A stretch of 64,000 bases of DNA from Nostoc piscinale CENA21 (GTDB lineage Bacteria; Cyanobacteriota; Cyanobacteriia; Cyanobacteriales; Nostocaceae), in NCBI RefSeq assembly GCF_001298445.1, contig NZ_CP012036.1:1801263-1865262 (forward strand), written 5' to 3'. Under the pieces are notes generated by a model. That model did no database searches and was not told the origin of the DNA. It saw only the letters and a program-made list of their open reading frames with translations. Within the stretch, counting starts at the first letter, position 1. Each line of letters begins with the position of its first letter. Position numbers and translations under genes: made by a program. Of the stretch, positions 52,313 to 62,382 are shown one piece after another.

Positions 52313-52393
52313 TGAAGTATGAAGTGTAAAGTATGAAGGTAGAAAAGCTGTCTTTTGTAGCCAGCTTTTCTGGTTATACATACTTTACACTTA
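52313..52393. repeat. Heptamer repeats and nested hairpin after gcvP
   Basis: TGAAGTA, TGAAGTG and TAAAGTA in tandem (52313-52333). AAGTGTAAAGTATG and CATACTTTACACTT form an outer 14-bp stem; AGAAAAGCTG (52341-52350) and CAGCTTTTCT (52362-52371) an inner one. It probably terminates the gcv transcript. Confidence 0.75.
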
Positions 52394-52452
52394 GAATTTT
52401 TGGTTCAAAAGTTGACTATTGCTAATTCAGCAAAGCCTCTAAACATTATTAT

Positions 52453-55350
52453 TTATTGTGCGTAGGCTTCCATAGGTAAACAAGCACAGACAAAGTTTTT
52501 GTCACCAAAAGCAGCATCAATACGACCGACACTAGGCCAGAATTTTGCTTCCCTTGTCCAAGGTGTAGGGTAAGCGGCTTGTTCGCGGGAATAGGGATGA
52601 GTCCATTCGCCAGCGATGAGACTTTCGGCGGTGTGGGGTGCGTTCTTCAAAAGATTGTCTTCAATGTCCATTTTGCCTGATTCGATGGCAGCAATTTCTT
52701 GACGAATAGCAATCAAGGCATCGCAAAAACGGTCTAATTCTTCTTTAGATTCGCTTTCTGTGGGTTCCACCATGATAGTGCCAGCCACAGGCCAGGAGAC
52801 TGTCGGTGCATGGAAACCATAATCCATTAACCGTTTAGCAACATCATCAATATCGATGTTGGCGGATTTTTTGAGCGATCGCAAATCTAAAATACACTCA
52901 TGGGCAACTAAATTATTTTTGCCTTTGTACAACACTGGATAGTAGTTTTCTAGTCTCTTGGCAATATAGTTAGCATTTAGAATTGCCACTTTCGTAGCTT
53001 GGGTTAAACCAGCCGCCCCCATCATGGCAATATACATCCAAGAAATGACTAAGATGCTGGCACTACCCCAAGGTGCGGCGGCGACTGCGCCGGTGGAGTG
53101 GGGAGTGGGTTTATTGATGAGAACTACGGTGTGTCCGGGGAGAAAGGGTACGAGATGGGATGCGACACCAATTGGCCCCATACCAGGGCCACCGCCACCG
53201 TGAGGAATACAGAAGGTTTTGTGCAAATTTAAGTGACAAACATCTGCACCAATATCTCCGGGACGACACAACCCGACTTGGGCGTTCATATTTGCCCCAT
53301 CCATGTATACTTGTCCACCGTGACGGTGTATAACTGCACAAATTTCTTGAATGGCTTCTTCAAATACGCCGTGAGTTGAAGGATATGTCACCATCAACGC
53401 TGCAAGTTCACTACTGTGCTTTTCGGCCTTGGCTTTGAGGTCTGCTACATCAATATTACCGTCAGCATCACAGGCAACTGGTACAACCTTCATTCCACAC
53501 ATTACCGCACTGGCTGGGTTGGTTCCGTGTGCGGAGGTGGGAATTAAACAGATGTTGCGGTGTGCTTCTCCACGACTGGCGTGATATTCGTGAATGACCA
53601 ACAGTCCAGCGTATTCCCCTTGAGAACCTGCATTTGGTTGCAGGGAAATTCCCGCAAACCCAGTAATTTCAGCTAACCAAGCCTCAAGCTGCTGAAACAA
53701 AATTTGATAACCCCTGGTTTGTGATGGTGGTGCAAAAGGATGTATCTTGCTAAATTCCTCCCAACTTACCGGAATCATTTCGGCGGTTGCGTTTAGTTTC
53801 ATAGTGCAAGAACCCAAAGGAATCATCGATGTAGTTAGGGATAAATCCTTGGTTTCTAGTTTGTGCAGATAACGCAACAACTCTGTTTCGGAGTGATAGC
53901 GGTTAAATACGGGATGGCTGAGGTAGCTGCTTTGACGGCGTGGCAGAATATCAGTAGTGGAATGCGTTAATTCTTCTACAGAGAACGGTAATTCATCTTT
54001 AAGCGCGAAAATCTGCCACAGGTCGATTAAATCTTCTGGGGTAGTTGTTTCATCTAAAGAGATACCAACAGCAGTATCATCAAAAATTCGTAAGTTGATA
54101 TTCCTACCTTGGCAACCTGCAAGAATAGTTTCGAGGTTGTGTGTACCTAACTCTACGCGCAGTGTATCAAAGACATTTTCCGAACTAATCTTGTAACCCA
54201 GACGCTTTAAGCCTGCTGCCAAAATTACAGTTAACTGGTGAATATTTTCAGCAATATTCTTCAGTCCTTCTGGCCCATGATATACGGCGTACATACCCGC
54301 CATCACAGCTAGTAGTACCTGGGCGGTACAGATGTTACTGGTGGCTTTTTCCCGCCGGATGTGTTGTTCGCGGGTTTGCAGTGCTAAACGTAATGCAGGC
54401 TTACCGTTGACATCTTTGGATATGCCGACAATGCGTCCTGGAACTTGGCGTTTATACTCTTCTTTGGTGGCGAAATACGCTGCATGAGGCCCCCCAAACC
54501 CCAAGGGAATACCAAAGCGTTGAGTACTACCTACAGCAATATCCGCACCAAATTCACCGGGTGGGGTGAGTAAAGTTAAGCTGAGGGGGTCGGCGGCGAC
54601 GGTGACTAACGCCCCGACTGTATGGGCTTTATCAATGAAGGCGCGATAGTCGTAAATCGTGCCATCGGTGGCAGGATATTGTAAGACTGCGCCAAAAATC
54701 GGTTCAGCAAAATCAAAGATTTGATGGTCACCGACAATGATATTGATTCCTAGAGGTTTTGCCCGTGTTTGCAACACATCAATGGTTTGGGGATGACAGT
54801 CACGGGAAACAAAGTAGTTATGGGCTTTATTTTTGCTGACACCATAACTCAGAGTCATGGCTTCGGCTGCGGCGGTGGCTTCATCGAGTAAGGAAGCGTT
54901 GGCAATTTCCAAACCTGTTAAGTCAATAATCATGGTTTGGAAATTCAGCAGTGCTTCTAACCGTCCTTGGGCAATTTCTGGTTGATAGGGTGTGTATGCA
55001 GTGTACCAACCAGGATTTTCTAAGATATTACGACCAATTACAGGCGGGGTAATGCAGTCGTAATATCCCATACCGATGTAGGAACGACACACTTGATTTT
55101 TAGCAGCAATGTTTTTTAACTTTGCTAGGGCTGCATATTCACTTTGTGCGTCGGGTAATTGTAGCGTTTGCTGCGATCGGATGGCTTGTGGTACTGTGCG
55201 ATCGATGAGGTCGTCTAGGCTGGCAAAACCCAGAACTTCCAACATTTGCTGAATGTCACGGGTGTTGGGGCCTATATGTCGTTCTATAAAATTAGAGTAC
55301 GCTGTATTTTCAGGAAGGGTAGACTGGGTTTGAGGGGCATGATATACCAC
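52453..55350 (-). CDS. gcvP: Glycine dehydrogenase (decarboxylating), P protein
   Basis: 965 residues, the single-chain form of the P protein. The PLP Lys711 is in HLNLHKTFCIPHGGGGPGMG; SLGSCTMKLNATAEMIPVSW and SWMYIAMMGAAGL are family signatures. It removes CO2 from glycine and passes the aminomethyl group to the lipoyl arm of GcvH, with GcvT and lipoamide dehydrogenase, in photorespiration and one-carbon metabolism. It follows gcvH with about 120 bases between, interrupted by heptamer repeats. Confidence 0.97.
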   Translation of the reverse strand: MVYHAPQTQSTLPENTAYSNFIERHIGPNTRDIQQMLEVLGFASLDDLIDRTVPQAIRSQQTLQLPDAQSEYAALAKLKNIAAKNQVCRSYIGMGYYDCITPPVIGRNILENPGWYTAYTPYQPEIAQGRLEALLNFQTMIIDLTGLEIANASLLDEATAAAEAMTLSYGVSKNKAHNYFVSRDCHPQTIDVLQTRAKPLGINIIVGDHQIFDFAEPIFGAVLQYPATDGTIYDYRAFIDKAHTVGALVTVAADPLSLTLLTPPGEFGADIAVGSTQRFGIPLGFGGPHAAYFATKEEYKRQVPGRIVGISKDVNGKPALRLALQTREQHIRREKATSNICTAQVLLAVMAGMYAVYHGPEGLKNIAENIHQLTVILAAGLKRLGYKISSENVFDTLRVELGTHNLETILAGCQGRNINLRIFDDTAVGISLDETTTPEDLIDLWQIFALKDELPFSVEELTHSTTDILPRRQSSYLSHPVFNRYHSETELLRYLHKLETKDLSLTTSMIPLGSCTMKLNATAEMIPVSWEEFSKIHPFAPPSQTRGYQILFQQLEAWLAEITGFAGISLQPNAGSQGEYAGLLVIHEYHASRGEAHRNICLIPTSAHGTNPASAVMCGMKVVPVACDADGNIDVADLKAKAEKHSSELAALMVTYPSTHGVFEEAIQEICAVIHRHGGQVYMDGANMNAQVGLCRPGDIGADVCHLNLHKTFCIPHGGGGPGMGPIGVASHLVPFLPGHTVVLINKPTPHSTGAVAAAPWGSASILVISWMYIAMMGAAGLTQATKVAILNANYIAKRLENYYPVLYKGKNNLVAHECILDLRSLKKSANIDIDDVAKRLMDYGFHAPTVSWPVAGTIMVEPTESESKEELDRFCDALIAIRQEIAAIESGKMDIEDNLLKNAPHTAESLIAGEWTHPYSREQAAYPTPWTREAKFWPSVGRIDAAFGDKNFVCACLPMEAYAQ

Positions 55351-55426
55351 AAATCGAACTCCGGACGCAACTATTTAATATTTTGCAATAAAAAATACTT
55401 TTAACACGTTGACATTCAAGGAAAAG

Positions 55427-55468
55427 CATGAAGTATGAAATTTATACTTCATACTTCATACTTCACAC
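55427..55468. repeat. Heptamer hairpin between gcvH and gcvP
   Basis: TGAAGTATGAA and its complement TTCATACTTCA face each other and repeat (TACTTCA three times), giving a hairpin directly after the gcvH stop on the minus strand. Same family as the other gcv-locus repeats. Confidence 0.75.
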
Positions 55469-55858
55469 TTATTCAGCACCTTCTACCAATGCGCTGTACT
55501 GGCTTGCAGTTAGGGCATCATCTAGTTCACTGGGATCATCAACACGTATTTTCAGTAACCAGCCTTCGCCGTATGGGTCATCGTTCAGTAATTCGGGATC
55601 ATCAATCAAAGCATTATTACTTTCTACCACTGCACCGGTTACGGGTGAATACAATTCTCCAACAGCTTTGACTGATTCTATTGTGCCTAATTCATCACCT
55701 TTGGCAAAAGTTTTACCAATCTCTGGCAGTTCTACAAATACGATTTCACCCAATTCTCTGACGGCAAATTCAGTAATACCGATGGTAGCAATTTCACCAT
55801 CTAGCCGCACGTATTCATGACTATCTTGGTATTTCAAATCATCAGGATATTCAGCCAT
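55469..55858 (-). CDS. gcvH: Glycine cleavage H protein
   Basis: 129 residues. The lipoyl-Lys is Lys64 in GTIESVKAVGELYSPVTG, the conserved H-protein site. YVRLDGEIATIGITEFAVRE and the C-terminal EGWLLKIRVDDPSELDD segments are normal. It carries the aminomethyl group between P, T and L proteins. Purine-rich GGAG precedes the ATG. Confidence 0.97.
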   Translation of the reverse strand: MAEYPDDLKYQDSHEYVRLDGEIATIGITEFAVRELGEIVFVELPEIGKTFAKGDELGTIESVKAVGELYSPVTGAVVESNNALIDDPELLNDDPYGEGWLLKIRVDDPSELDDALTASQYSALVEGAE

Positions 55859-55980
55859 ATTATTTACTCTCCAATATCACTAAAATTATTGTTCTCACAG
55901 TAATGCTGGTCATATTTAATAATCAGGTTTACTGTAGCTTAAGTAGTTCACAACACATTATTCCTTAAAAACACCAAAGG

Positions 55981-56020
55981 ATGAAGTATGAAGTCTGAAA
56001 CTTCAGACTTCATACTTCAT
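55981..56020. repeat. Near-perfect heptamer palindrome between gcvT and gcvH
   Basis: A 19-base arm starting ATGAAGTATGAAGTC meets its exact complement ending CATACTTCAT, with one base between. It overlaps the gcvT stop codon (56017-56019) and is followed on the plus strand by six T. It can act as terminator or mRNA-stabilising hairpin. Confidence 0.85.
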
Positions 56021-57132
56021 TTTTTAGTTTTTGACCGATAGAAGGGACGTTTGACTACTACTGCGGGGTAGGCTTTACCGCGAATTTCCACTTCTAACTG
56101 TTGACCAACCTTTGCTAGTTTGCTGGGAATATATGCTAGGGCTACCGGATAGCCCAGTGTAGGAGAGATGGTACCACTGGTAACTTCTCCAACAACTTGA
56201 CCGGCTGATAAAACTTGATAGCCGTGACGGGCTATGTTACGTCCTTGCATTTGTAACCCTACGAGTCGGCGTTGCACTCCGTTAGCTTTTTGCTGTTCTA
56301 AGACTGACCGACCAATAAAGTCTCCTTTGGTATCGAGGTGAACTAACCAACCTAAACCTGCTTCTAAGGGTGTGGTGTTATCGTCGATGTCTTGACCGTA
56401 AAGTGCCATTGCGGCTTCAAGTCGCAAGGTATCTCTGGCACCTAGTCCTGCCGGGACGACACCAGCGTTGTATAAATTACGCCATAATTCTCTGCCTACT
56501 TCTGGGTCTACCATAATTTCAAAGCCATCTTCGCCGGTATAACCTGTACGGGCGATGAAGGCTGGTTGACCGAGTATATTTGCTTGTAAATGACCAAAGG
56601 CTTTAATTGGTTGTAAGTCTGTTTCTACAAATGGCTGGAGATAGTTCTCAGCTTGTGGCCCTTGCAAGGCAATTAAGACTTTTTCGGGTGAGAGGTCTTG
56701 AAATTGAATTTCATCTAAGTTGAGGTTTTGCAATAGCCAGGTTTTGTCTTTGGCTGTGGTCGCTGCATTGACAACGATCGCTACTTTCTCTTCACCTTGA
56801 TAATAAATAATAATATCGTCAATAATTCCCCCTTGGGGATTTAACAATACTGTATATTGCGCTTGACCCGCTTGTAAGCGACTCAAGTCAGAAGGGACTA
56901 AACCCTGGAGTTGGTCAATGACTTTTTTTCCTTCCAGGGTGAATTTGCCCATGTGGGAAATATCAAACATCCCAGCAGCATTTCTCACGGCTTCGTGTTC
57001 GCTGGTAATACCGCTATATTGTACAGGCATTTCCCAACCACCAAAGCTGGTCAGGCGGGCTTTCAGTTCTACACCCAGTTGATATAAAGGAGTTCGCGCC
57101 AAGGATGCGGCGATGTTTTCTTGATTAGCCAC
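56017..57132 (-). CDS. gcvT: Aminomethyltransferase, glycine cleavage T protein
   Basis: 371 residues, full length. FGGWEMPVQYSGITSEHEAV, AGMFDISHMGKFTLEG and ARTGYTGEDGFEIMVDPE are T-protein signatures, with the folate-binding Asp in FDISHMG. It transfers the methylene from GcvH to tetrahydrofolate and releases ammonia. First gene of the gcvT-gcvH-gcvP set. I saw no glycine riboswitch upstream. Confidence 0.97.
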   Translation of the reverse strand: MANQENIAASLARTPLYQLGVELKARLTSFGGWEMPVQYSGITSEHEAVRNAAGMFDISHMGKFTLEGKKVIDQLQGLVPSDLSRLQAGQAQYTVLLNPQGGIIDDIIIYYQGEEKVAIVVNAATTAKDKTWLLQNLNLDEIQFQDLSPEKVLIALQGPQAENYLQPFVETDLQPIKAFGHLQANILGQPAFIARTGYTGEDGFEIMVDPEVGRELWRNLYNAGVVPAGLGARDTLRLEAAMALYGQDIDDNTTPLEAGLGWLVHLDTKGDFIGRSVLEQQKANGVQRRLVGLQMQGRNIARHGYQVLSAGQVVGEVTSGTISPTLGYPVALAYIPSKLAKVGQQLEVEIRGKAYPAVVVKRPFYRSKTKK

Positions 57133-57171
57133 AGGTAGTTATGCTCTTCAACATCTATATATCCTAAGTCA

Positions 57172-57235
57172 AGGATGAAGTATGAAGTCTGAAGTATAAA
57201 ATTTCCGACTTTATACTTCACCCTTCAGACTTCAA
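57172..57235. repeat. Heptamer repeats upstream of gcvT
   Basis: TGAAGTATGAAGTCTGAAGTA on the left faces TACTTCACCCTTCAGACTTCA on the right, forming a hairpin with an AT loop. It lies in the divergent region between gcvT and the pentapeptide gene at 57284. Confidence 0.7.
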
Positions 57236-57283
57236 CCTAGTAATGTTATTTGTAGGAGTGTTGAGTTTTGTTAAGAATAAGTT

Positions 57284-57778
57284 ATGAAAAATTGGCGCAT
57301 ACTAGCGAGTGTTGTTTTAGCGATGGTTCTATTTTTATTCCCTCTGTCGGCGGAGGCTGCTAGTTCTTCGAGTATTACCCGTTCGGCTGGGGATGAAGTG
57401 ATAGCAAAGGATTATTCTGGTCAAAGTTTAATGGGTAGAGAATTTACCAATGTTGATTTAGAGAATGCTAACTTTAGCAATGCTGACTTACGCGGCGGTG
57501 TGTTTAACGGTACTGTCTTGGAAGGTGTAAATCTGCATGGTGTAGATTTTAGTGAAGGTATAGCTTACTTAGCTAGGTTCAAAAATGCTGATTTGACTGA
57601 TGCAATTTTGACAGACGCAATGATGCTGCGATCGACCTTTGATAATGTTGAGATTACAGGTGCAGATTTTACGAATGCTGTGTTAGATGGGCCGCAGGTC
57701 AAAAAACTCTGCGTTAAAGCTAGTGGTGTCAATTCTAGAACAGGTGTAGATACGCGCGAGTCTTTGGGTTGTAAGTAA
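57284..57778 (+). CDS. Secreted pentapeptide-repeat protein
   Basis: 164 residues. A signal peptide (LASVVLAMVLFLFPLSAEA) leads to pentapeptide repeats from about residue 50 to 140 with A/D-L/F-x-N patterns (ENANFSNADLRGGVFNG, NADLTDAILTDAMMLRS). The end holds two Cys (KLCVKASG...SLGCK). Proteins of this type are found in the cyanobacterial thylakoid lumen or periplasm; their role is not known. The ATG is at 57284. Confidence 0.8.
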   Translation: MKNWRILASVVLAMVLFLFPLSAEAASSSSITRSAGDEVIAKDYSGQSLMGREFTNVDLENANFSNADLRGGVFNGTVLEGVNLHGVDFSEGIAYLARFKNADLTDAILTDAMMLRSTFDNVEITGADFTNAVLDGPQVKKLCVKASGVNSRTGVDTRESLGCK

Positions 57779-57790
57779 ATTAATAAAAAT

Positions 57791-57820
57791 AACCCTCCAG
57801 ATATTTGGAGGGTTTTAGTT
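57791..57820 (+). terminator. Terminator after the pentapeptide gene
   Basis: AACCCTCCA (57791-57799) and TGGAGGGTT (57806-57814) pair perfectly around GATATT, followed by TTAG. It serves the rightward pentapeptide gene; the leftward DUF760 gene ends 39 bases beyond it. Confidence 0.7.
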
Positions 57821-57852
57821 GATGAAAGTTTGAACATTAATCAGCAGGAAAA

Positions 57853-58209
57853 TTACTCAGGATTTGTAGATTGTTCATCTGCTAAATGAAAAGTTTTTTC
57901 TATTTGCAGTCTTTGTTCGGCATTACGTAAAAAATAGCCGTCTACCATAGCTGAACCTAATAACCTACCTAATTCTTCGCGGCTAGTAGTAATCATAGTA
58001 TTAAATCTGTCGTGGGGCAAATTGCCTAATATTGCCACAATTGTCTGTTGAATTAAATGTAATACTTCTGGGGAATCTGGTTTAGATAGTTGGACAACTG
58101 TATCTCGATTGAGAGATTGTAGATATTGCCAAAACTGATTTTCATTAATATCTTCTGGCATAAAATTTTCTGGCTGGCGAGAGGAAAGATTACTCATAGT
58201 ATGATTCAT
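57853..58209 (-). CDS. DUF760 protein
   Basis: 118 residues. The DUF760 pattern is NQFWQYLQSLNRDTVVQLSK followed by EVLHLIQQTIVAILGNLPHD, then ITTSREELGRLLGSAMVDGY and FLRNAEQRLQIE. In plants a relative interacts with photosynthetic factors; in cyanobacteria the role is unknown. No signal peptide. Divergent neighbour is a BON lipoprotein about 420 bases away. Confidence 0.8.
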   Translation of the reverse strand: MNHTMSNLSSRQPENFMPEDINENQFWQYLQSLNRDTVVQLSKPDSPEVLHLIQQTIVAILGNLPHDRFNTMITTSREELGRLLGSAMVDGYFLRNAEQRLQIEKTFHLADEQSTNPE

Positions 58210-58628
58210 GTTGGTGCTGTAATATATTGAATTTATCAGATTTTTGCAATATGTAGATTCAGATTAACCGAACATTTCACATCTGGTTTATCCTACTTAT
58301 GATAAAACTTGCTTTGCTGGAAATAAGTAAATTTGATGTAGGAATAAAAAAATATTATTCCTCATATATATGTATCAAAAATAACTAACAATTTATTCTG
58401 AAAAAATATAAATTTTTGACAAAATATAGGCAAATATCTAATTGATTTGATAACATCGTAAAACCGCTATGAAATTGCTTAGGATACCAGTCAAGATAAT
58501 ATCTTAGGCAAATACATTGCTTAATAGCTGGCAACTTGCTATAGCTTATTGGATTGTTGTTAAATTTTTTTCTTCAGAATAGCATCTATCTCTATTGACC
58601 GCTGCAAGTATTCAATTTGGAGACAGAT
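58210..58628. other. Intergenic region, no gene seen
   Basis: 419 AT-rich bases between divergent genes, with no recognised element. It must hold the promoters of the DUF760 gene and the BON lipoprotein gene. Confidence 0.45.
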
Positions 58629-59063
58629 ATGAAAAACTTATTTCCGTTGCTTATCAGTAGTATTCTGTTAGTTGGTACTTTTGGTTGCCAAGAAAATCAT
58701 CAAGATGCTGCTAAAAGTTCTACTAATAACCCAACTTCTCAAGCATCAGCAAAACCCGCTTCTCAAACTACTCAAACTACAGGTAAAACACCTAAAAATA
58801 CAACTGAGAAAACAGTAGTAACTAAAAATACTCCTGGAGCTAAAAAGTCTGAGGGTGAATTAAAAACTGAAGTTACTAAAAAGCTGAAAGCAGAGTTACC
58901 TAATAATAAATTAGAGGTAGAGACTAAAGCAGGTGATGTCGTCATTAAAGGGACTGCGACATCGAATGCAGAGTTACAAAAAGCTGAAAAATTAGTAAAG
59001 GAAGTCAAAGGGGTGAAGAGTGTCAAAGTAGAAGCAAAAGTGCTAATACCTAATAAGATTTAA
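58629..59063 (+). CDS. BON-domain lipoprotein
   Basis: 144 residues from the ATG at 58629, which has GGAG 8 bases upstream. The N-terminus ends in a lipobox (LVGTFGC), so it is a lipoprotein. A Thr/Ser/Lys-rich spacer follows, then one BON domain (ELKTEVTKKLKAELPNNKLE, TKAGDVVIKGTATSNAELQ, VKEVKGVKSVKVEAKV). BON domains attach to membranes and osmoregulated proteins use them. Confidence 0.8.
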   Translation: MKNLFPLLISSILLVGTFGCQENHQDAAKSSTNNPTSQASAKPASQTTQTTGKTPKNTTEKTVVTKNTPGAKKSEGELKTEVTKKLKAELPNNKLEVETKAGDVVIKGTATSNAELQKAEKLVKEVKGVKSVKVEAKVLIPNKI

Positions 59064-59121
59064 CTTCAGCCTGTACATAAACCCCTCCCCTCCGACTGGA
59101 AGTCTGGAGCTATACAAACAA

Positions 59122-59150
59122 AGCCTGCCTTAGCAGGCTAATTATATTTA
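59122..59150 (+). terminator. Terminator after the BON lipoprotein gene
   Basis: AGCCTGC (59122-59128) pairs with GCAGGCT (59133-59139) with loop CTTA, followed by AT-rich sequence (AATTATATTTA). Confidence 0.6.
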
Positions 59151-59285
59151 GTAGAAGAATTGAGAGTTTTAGAGAGTCTTTAAGTAAATTCTGGTAAAGA
59201 ATCATTACCAGATTCAACTAATTTGCATTTGGCAGGGATAATTACTGTATTTTGTCCATCACAACAGATTTTTTGTGAGGGTGCT

Positions 59286-60242
59286 GTGCATAAAAGTTTT
59301 GATTTAAAGTACTTATCTGGATTCATCAAAATCACTCAATATACTAAAGTATATATTCCTATGATTAGTCTGGCTTTGGTAGCAATTCTGCCTAATGCGG
59401 CTGTAGCTGAGACTGTGATGCAAAAAGTTGCACGTACAGGAGTACTGACTGCTGGTACTAGTAAAGATGCCCTGCCTTTTGCATACACCGATAACCAAGG
59501 TAAATTAACTGGTTATTCGGTAGATATGTTAAATGTCATCAAACAACAATTAGAAAAACAATTAGGCAAAAAAATTCAATTAAAATTAGTCGGTTTGACT
59601 CCTGCACAGAGAATTCCAAAAATAGTTAACCGGGAAGTTGATATTGTTTGTGATGCTAGTAGTTTTACCTGGGAAAGAGATAAACAAGTCGATTTCTCGG
59701 TGAGTTATGGTGTGACGGGAACGCAATTATTAGTGAAATCAGGTAGTGATATTGGTTCGCCAGAATCGTTAATTGGGAAACGAATTGGGGTATTAGCACA
59801 AACTACAAATGAATTAGCGATTAAACAGGTACAACCCCAAGCTAAGTTGGTTTATTTGAAAACTCGTGCGGAAGGTTATACAGCTTTAGAAGAAGGCAAA
59901 ATTGATGCTTTTGCGTCTGATAGCATTTTGTTGGAAGGATGGTTGCAAAAAGCGAAGAATCCTGATAATTTTGCGATCGCACCTGACAGACCTTTGTCAC
60001 GAGAAGGTATCGCTTGCATGGTTCCAGAGGATAATTCTAAGTTTCTCGATGCTGTGAATTATTCTTTGATTAAGTTTATGCAAGGTTTTGTCAGCGGTGA
60101 TAGTAAATATGTCGCTATTTTTGACCGTTGGTTCGGGCCGCAAGGTGCGGTTTTTCTGAATCGAGATTTGCGCGATTTGACTGTGGAAACTATGCAATTG
60201 GTAATTGAGTTTCGTGAGGAAATTCCGAAGAGAGAACTGTAA
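59286..60242 (+). CDS. Polar amino-acid ABC transporter substrate-binding protein
   Basis: About 318 residues from the GTG at 59286, preceded by GAGGG; the frame is open 21 codons further. A signal segment (YIPMISLALVAILPNAAVAE) leads into an SBP_bac_3 domain: GVLTAGTSKDALPFAYTDN, YSVDMLNVIKQQLEKQLG, EVDIVCDASSFTWERDKQVD and SVSYGVTGTQLLVKSG. It would bind an amino acid in the periplasm. No permease or ATPase gene is close, so it works with a remote transporter or as a sensor. Confidence 0.8.
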   Translation: MHKSFDLKYLSGFIKITQYTKVYIPMISLALVAILPNAAVAETVMQKVARTGVLTAGTSKDALPFAYTDNQGKLTGYSVDMLNVIKQQLEKQLGKKIQLKLVGLTPAQRIPKIVNREVDIVCDASSFTWERDKQVDFSVSYGVTGTQLLVKSGSDIGSPESLIGKRIGVLAQTTNELAIKQVQPQAKLVYLKTRAEGYTALEEGKIDAFASDSILLEGWLQKAKNPDNFAIAPDRPLSREGIACMVPEDNSKFLDAVNYSLIKFMQGFVSGDSKYVAIFDRWFGPQGAVFLNRDLRDLTVETMQLVIEFREEIPKREL

Positions 60243-60301
60243 TTAGGGGTGTAGGGTTGTAGGGGTGTGAAGGGTGTAGGGGAAGAATATTTACTCAGCA
60301 C

Positions 60302-62291
60302 TCAGCACTCAATATGAGCCGAAATTTGGGATTTACTCAATTCCTGCACTAAACGGTGTGCTTGGTGCAAGTATAGGGGATGTTGGAGAGTGGCTGGTAA
60401 TTGATTCATTAAAGTTCTGGCTAGGTGCATATCACAACCAGTAACTCGTGAAATTATGGCTGCGCCTTCAAATGTGGCTTCTGCGGAAATTGTTTTTTCG
60501 ACTCGCACCAAACAGTGTCCGGGTTTGATAGTTCCGCGTTCGACGGCTTGCAGTCCTTCAATGGTGGCCAAGACGACCAAGCGATCGCCTACAATTAATT
60601 TGATATCATCGGAAGGCATAAACTTGGGTGTATGCTGTTTAGCTCTCAGATGAAAAAATTGGTACTACTCTATAGCCATAGGCAATATCAGCAATTAATT
60701 TGCCATTGAGGGTGTCCTCAGCTTCAATTTGATATTCGGTAACTAAAATTGTCTGGTTATGCAAACGAAATAAATTTAAAATATTTTCCCCAAATGCTGC
60801 ACCCGCAAATGCTTCGGCGGCTAATGCGTAAACTCCCATAATTCTGGCGTGAGGTAACAGCAGTCCGATATTTTCGCTAAAGCAAGGGTCAAAGGTACGA
60901 ATAACTAAGTTAGCTTTTGGGTTGACAGTACTTGCTTTTAATGCAATTTCCAAATTTGTCACTTCATCATCGGTGACAACCACAACACTTTTTGCTGTTG
61001 AAAGATTGACTTTCGTTAAAGCATGGTTGAGATTTCCCAAAACTAAAGGCATTTGGGGTAACATTCCTGATTCAAGGTCTTTGGTATTTACGCCTACCAA
61101 GGGTTGTTTGAGTTCTTGCAACAACTGGGCGACACTCCGACCGACTCTCCCCATTCCCACTAATACTACATGGTCGGTTTTGGGGATGCGGGGACGGCGT
61201 TTTGAAAACTGAAATCTCGCAGATAATACACGTTCGGTCATTAAGGCGTAGAGAATACCAACAAATAGCGTACTAGTCACACTCGTGGTAATACTGAATA
61301 AATGCAGCCACCATGTCAGGGGAAAAGATATTTTTTGCTGTCCCCCAAACACATCACCATAACCGCCGAGACTCAATACCAAAGCCACATTGAGCGCATC
61401 TTGCCAAGAAAGGTCAGGATATTGTGATTTGAAAAGCAGTGTTCCTAACAAGAATAAACTCACTAACAATAATGCCCCAACTAAAGCAACGCGGCGGGTT
61501 TGACTACTGTCTTCCCAAAACTGCGTTAATTTGTGGCGGAGATTTTGCCATGATGTTTCTGTCACCATTTCATGCCAAAATTGCCCAAAACTGTTCATTT
61601 GTTTGGGGGAAGTCTTGATATTTTCGCTGACTTCAATGTAGAAGATAGAATCTCCGGGGAGGATTTTTGCATCTGGTTTCCATTGATAGAAACCTTTGGG
61701 TACTGGTTGACCGGCTGTGACATGGATAAGTACGCGGCGTTGGCTAGTATTAATTTGCGAAAGACAACAATGACTCCAGCGATGGGAAGCATGGATAGAT
61801 ACTGCGAAAACTTGGAGTAAATGGTTGTCTAAATTAAAAAATCCTCTGGTTTCACAACCTAATGCAGCTAAAGCTAAACTGTGGGCGGGTAATTGGGTGG
61901 CTTCAAAGGCGATAAAGTTACCCAAACTGTCTTGGAGTAAATCGTTGAGATTATCTTGGGCGGAACGGATAACTAAACGCACATGAGGATTAAGCGATCG
62001 CGCCGCAAATGCCGCCGCTATATTCACCCGCTCATCACTTGTTACAATCAAAATTGCCCGACAATGTTTTATCCCTGCTTGTTCTAATATTTTCGGTTGC
62101 CGACAATCACCAATCACTAATTTATCGATTAACTCTGGTAATTCTGTAATTTCCCAAGGGTGAGTATTTACCTGTTCAATGGCATTAACCTTAACGCCAA
62201 ACTCCTTCAGCACATATACACAATATTGTCCCAAATTCCCCAGTCCACACACTAAGAAAAAGTTCGGATCTGTTGTTGTATTGTGTTCCAT
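60302..62291 (-). pseudogene. K+-channel-like protein with two NAD-binding domains, +1 frameshift near the end
   Basis: The main frame (550 residues) holds a first TrkA-N/RCK domain (FFLVCGLGNLGQYCVYVLKE), two membrane helices (VALVGALLLVSLFLLGTLLF and FSITTSVTSTLFVGILYAL) flanking a filter-like SLGGYGD, and a second TrkA-N domain (HVVLVGMGRVGRSVAQLLQ). It stops at SSES. The next frame (105 residues, MPSDDIKLIVGDRLVVLATI) is the expected TrkA-C tail. With A5 in place of A6 at 60653-60658 the two read as one protein of about 660 residues. Confidence 0.75.
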
Positions 62292-62382
62292 ATATTTGAT
62301 GTTAGTCAGCAGATTTTACTCGACTTTTTTCACATCTTGCGACAAACGACTATAGCGGTTATCGGTTGGATGAGGTAATTTC

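Noticed and set aside
57133..57283. Glycine riboswitch upstream of gcvT
   Set aside because: The space is only 151 bases and is largely filled by the heptamer hairpin; no tandem aptamer pattern is visible.
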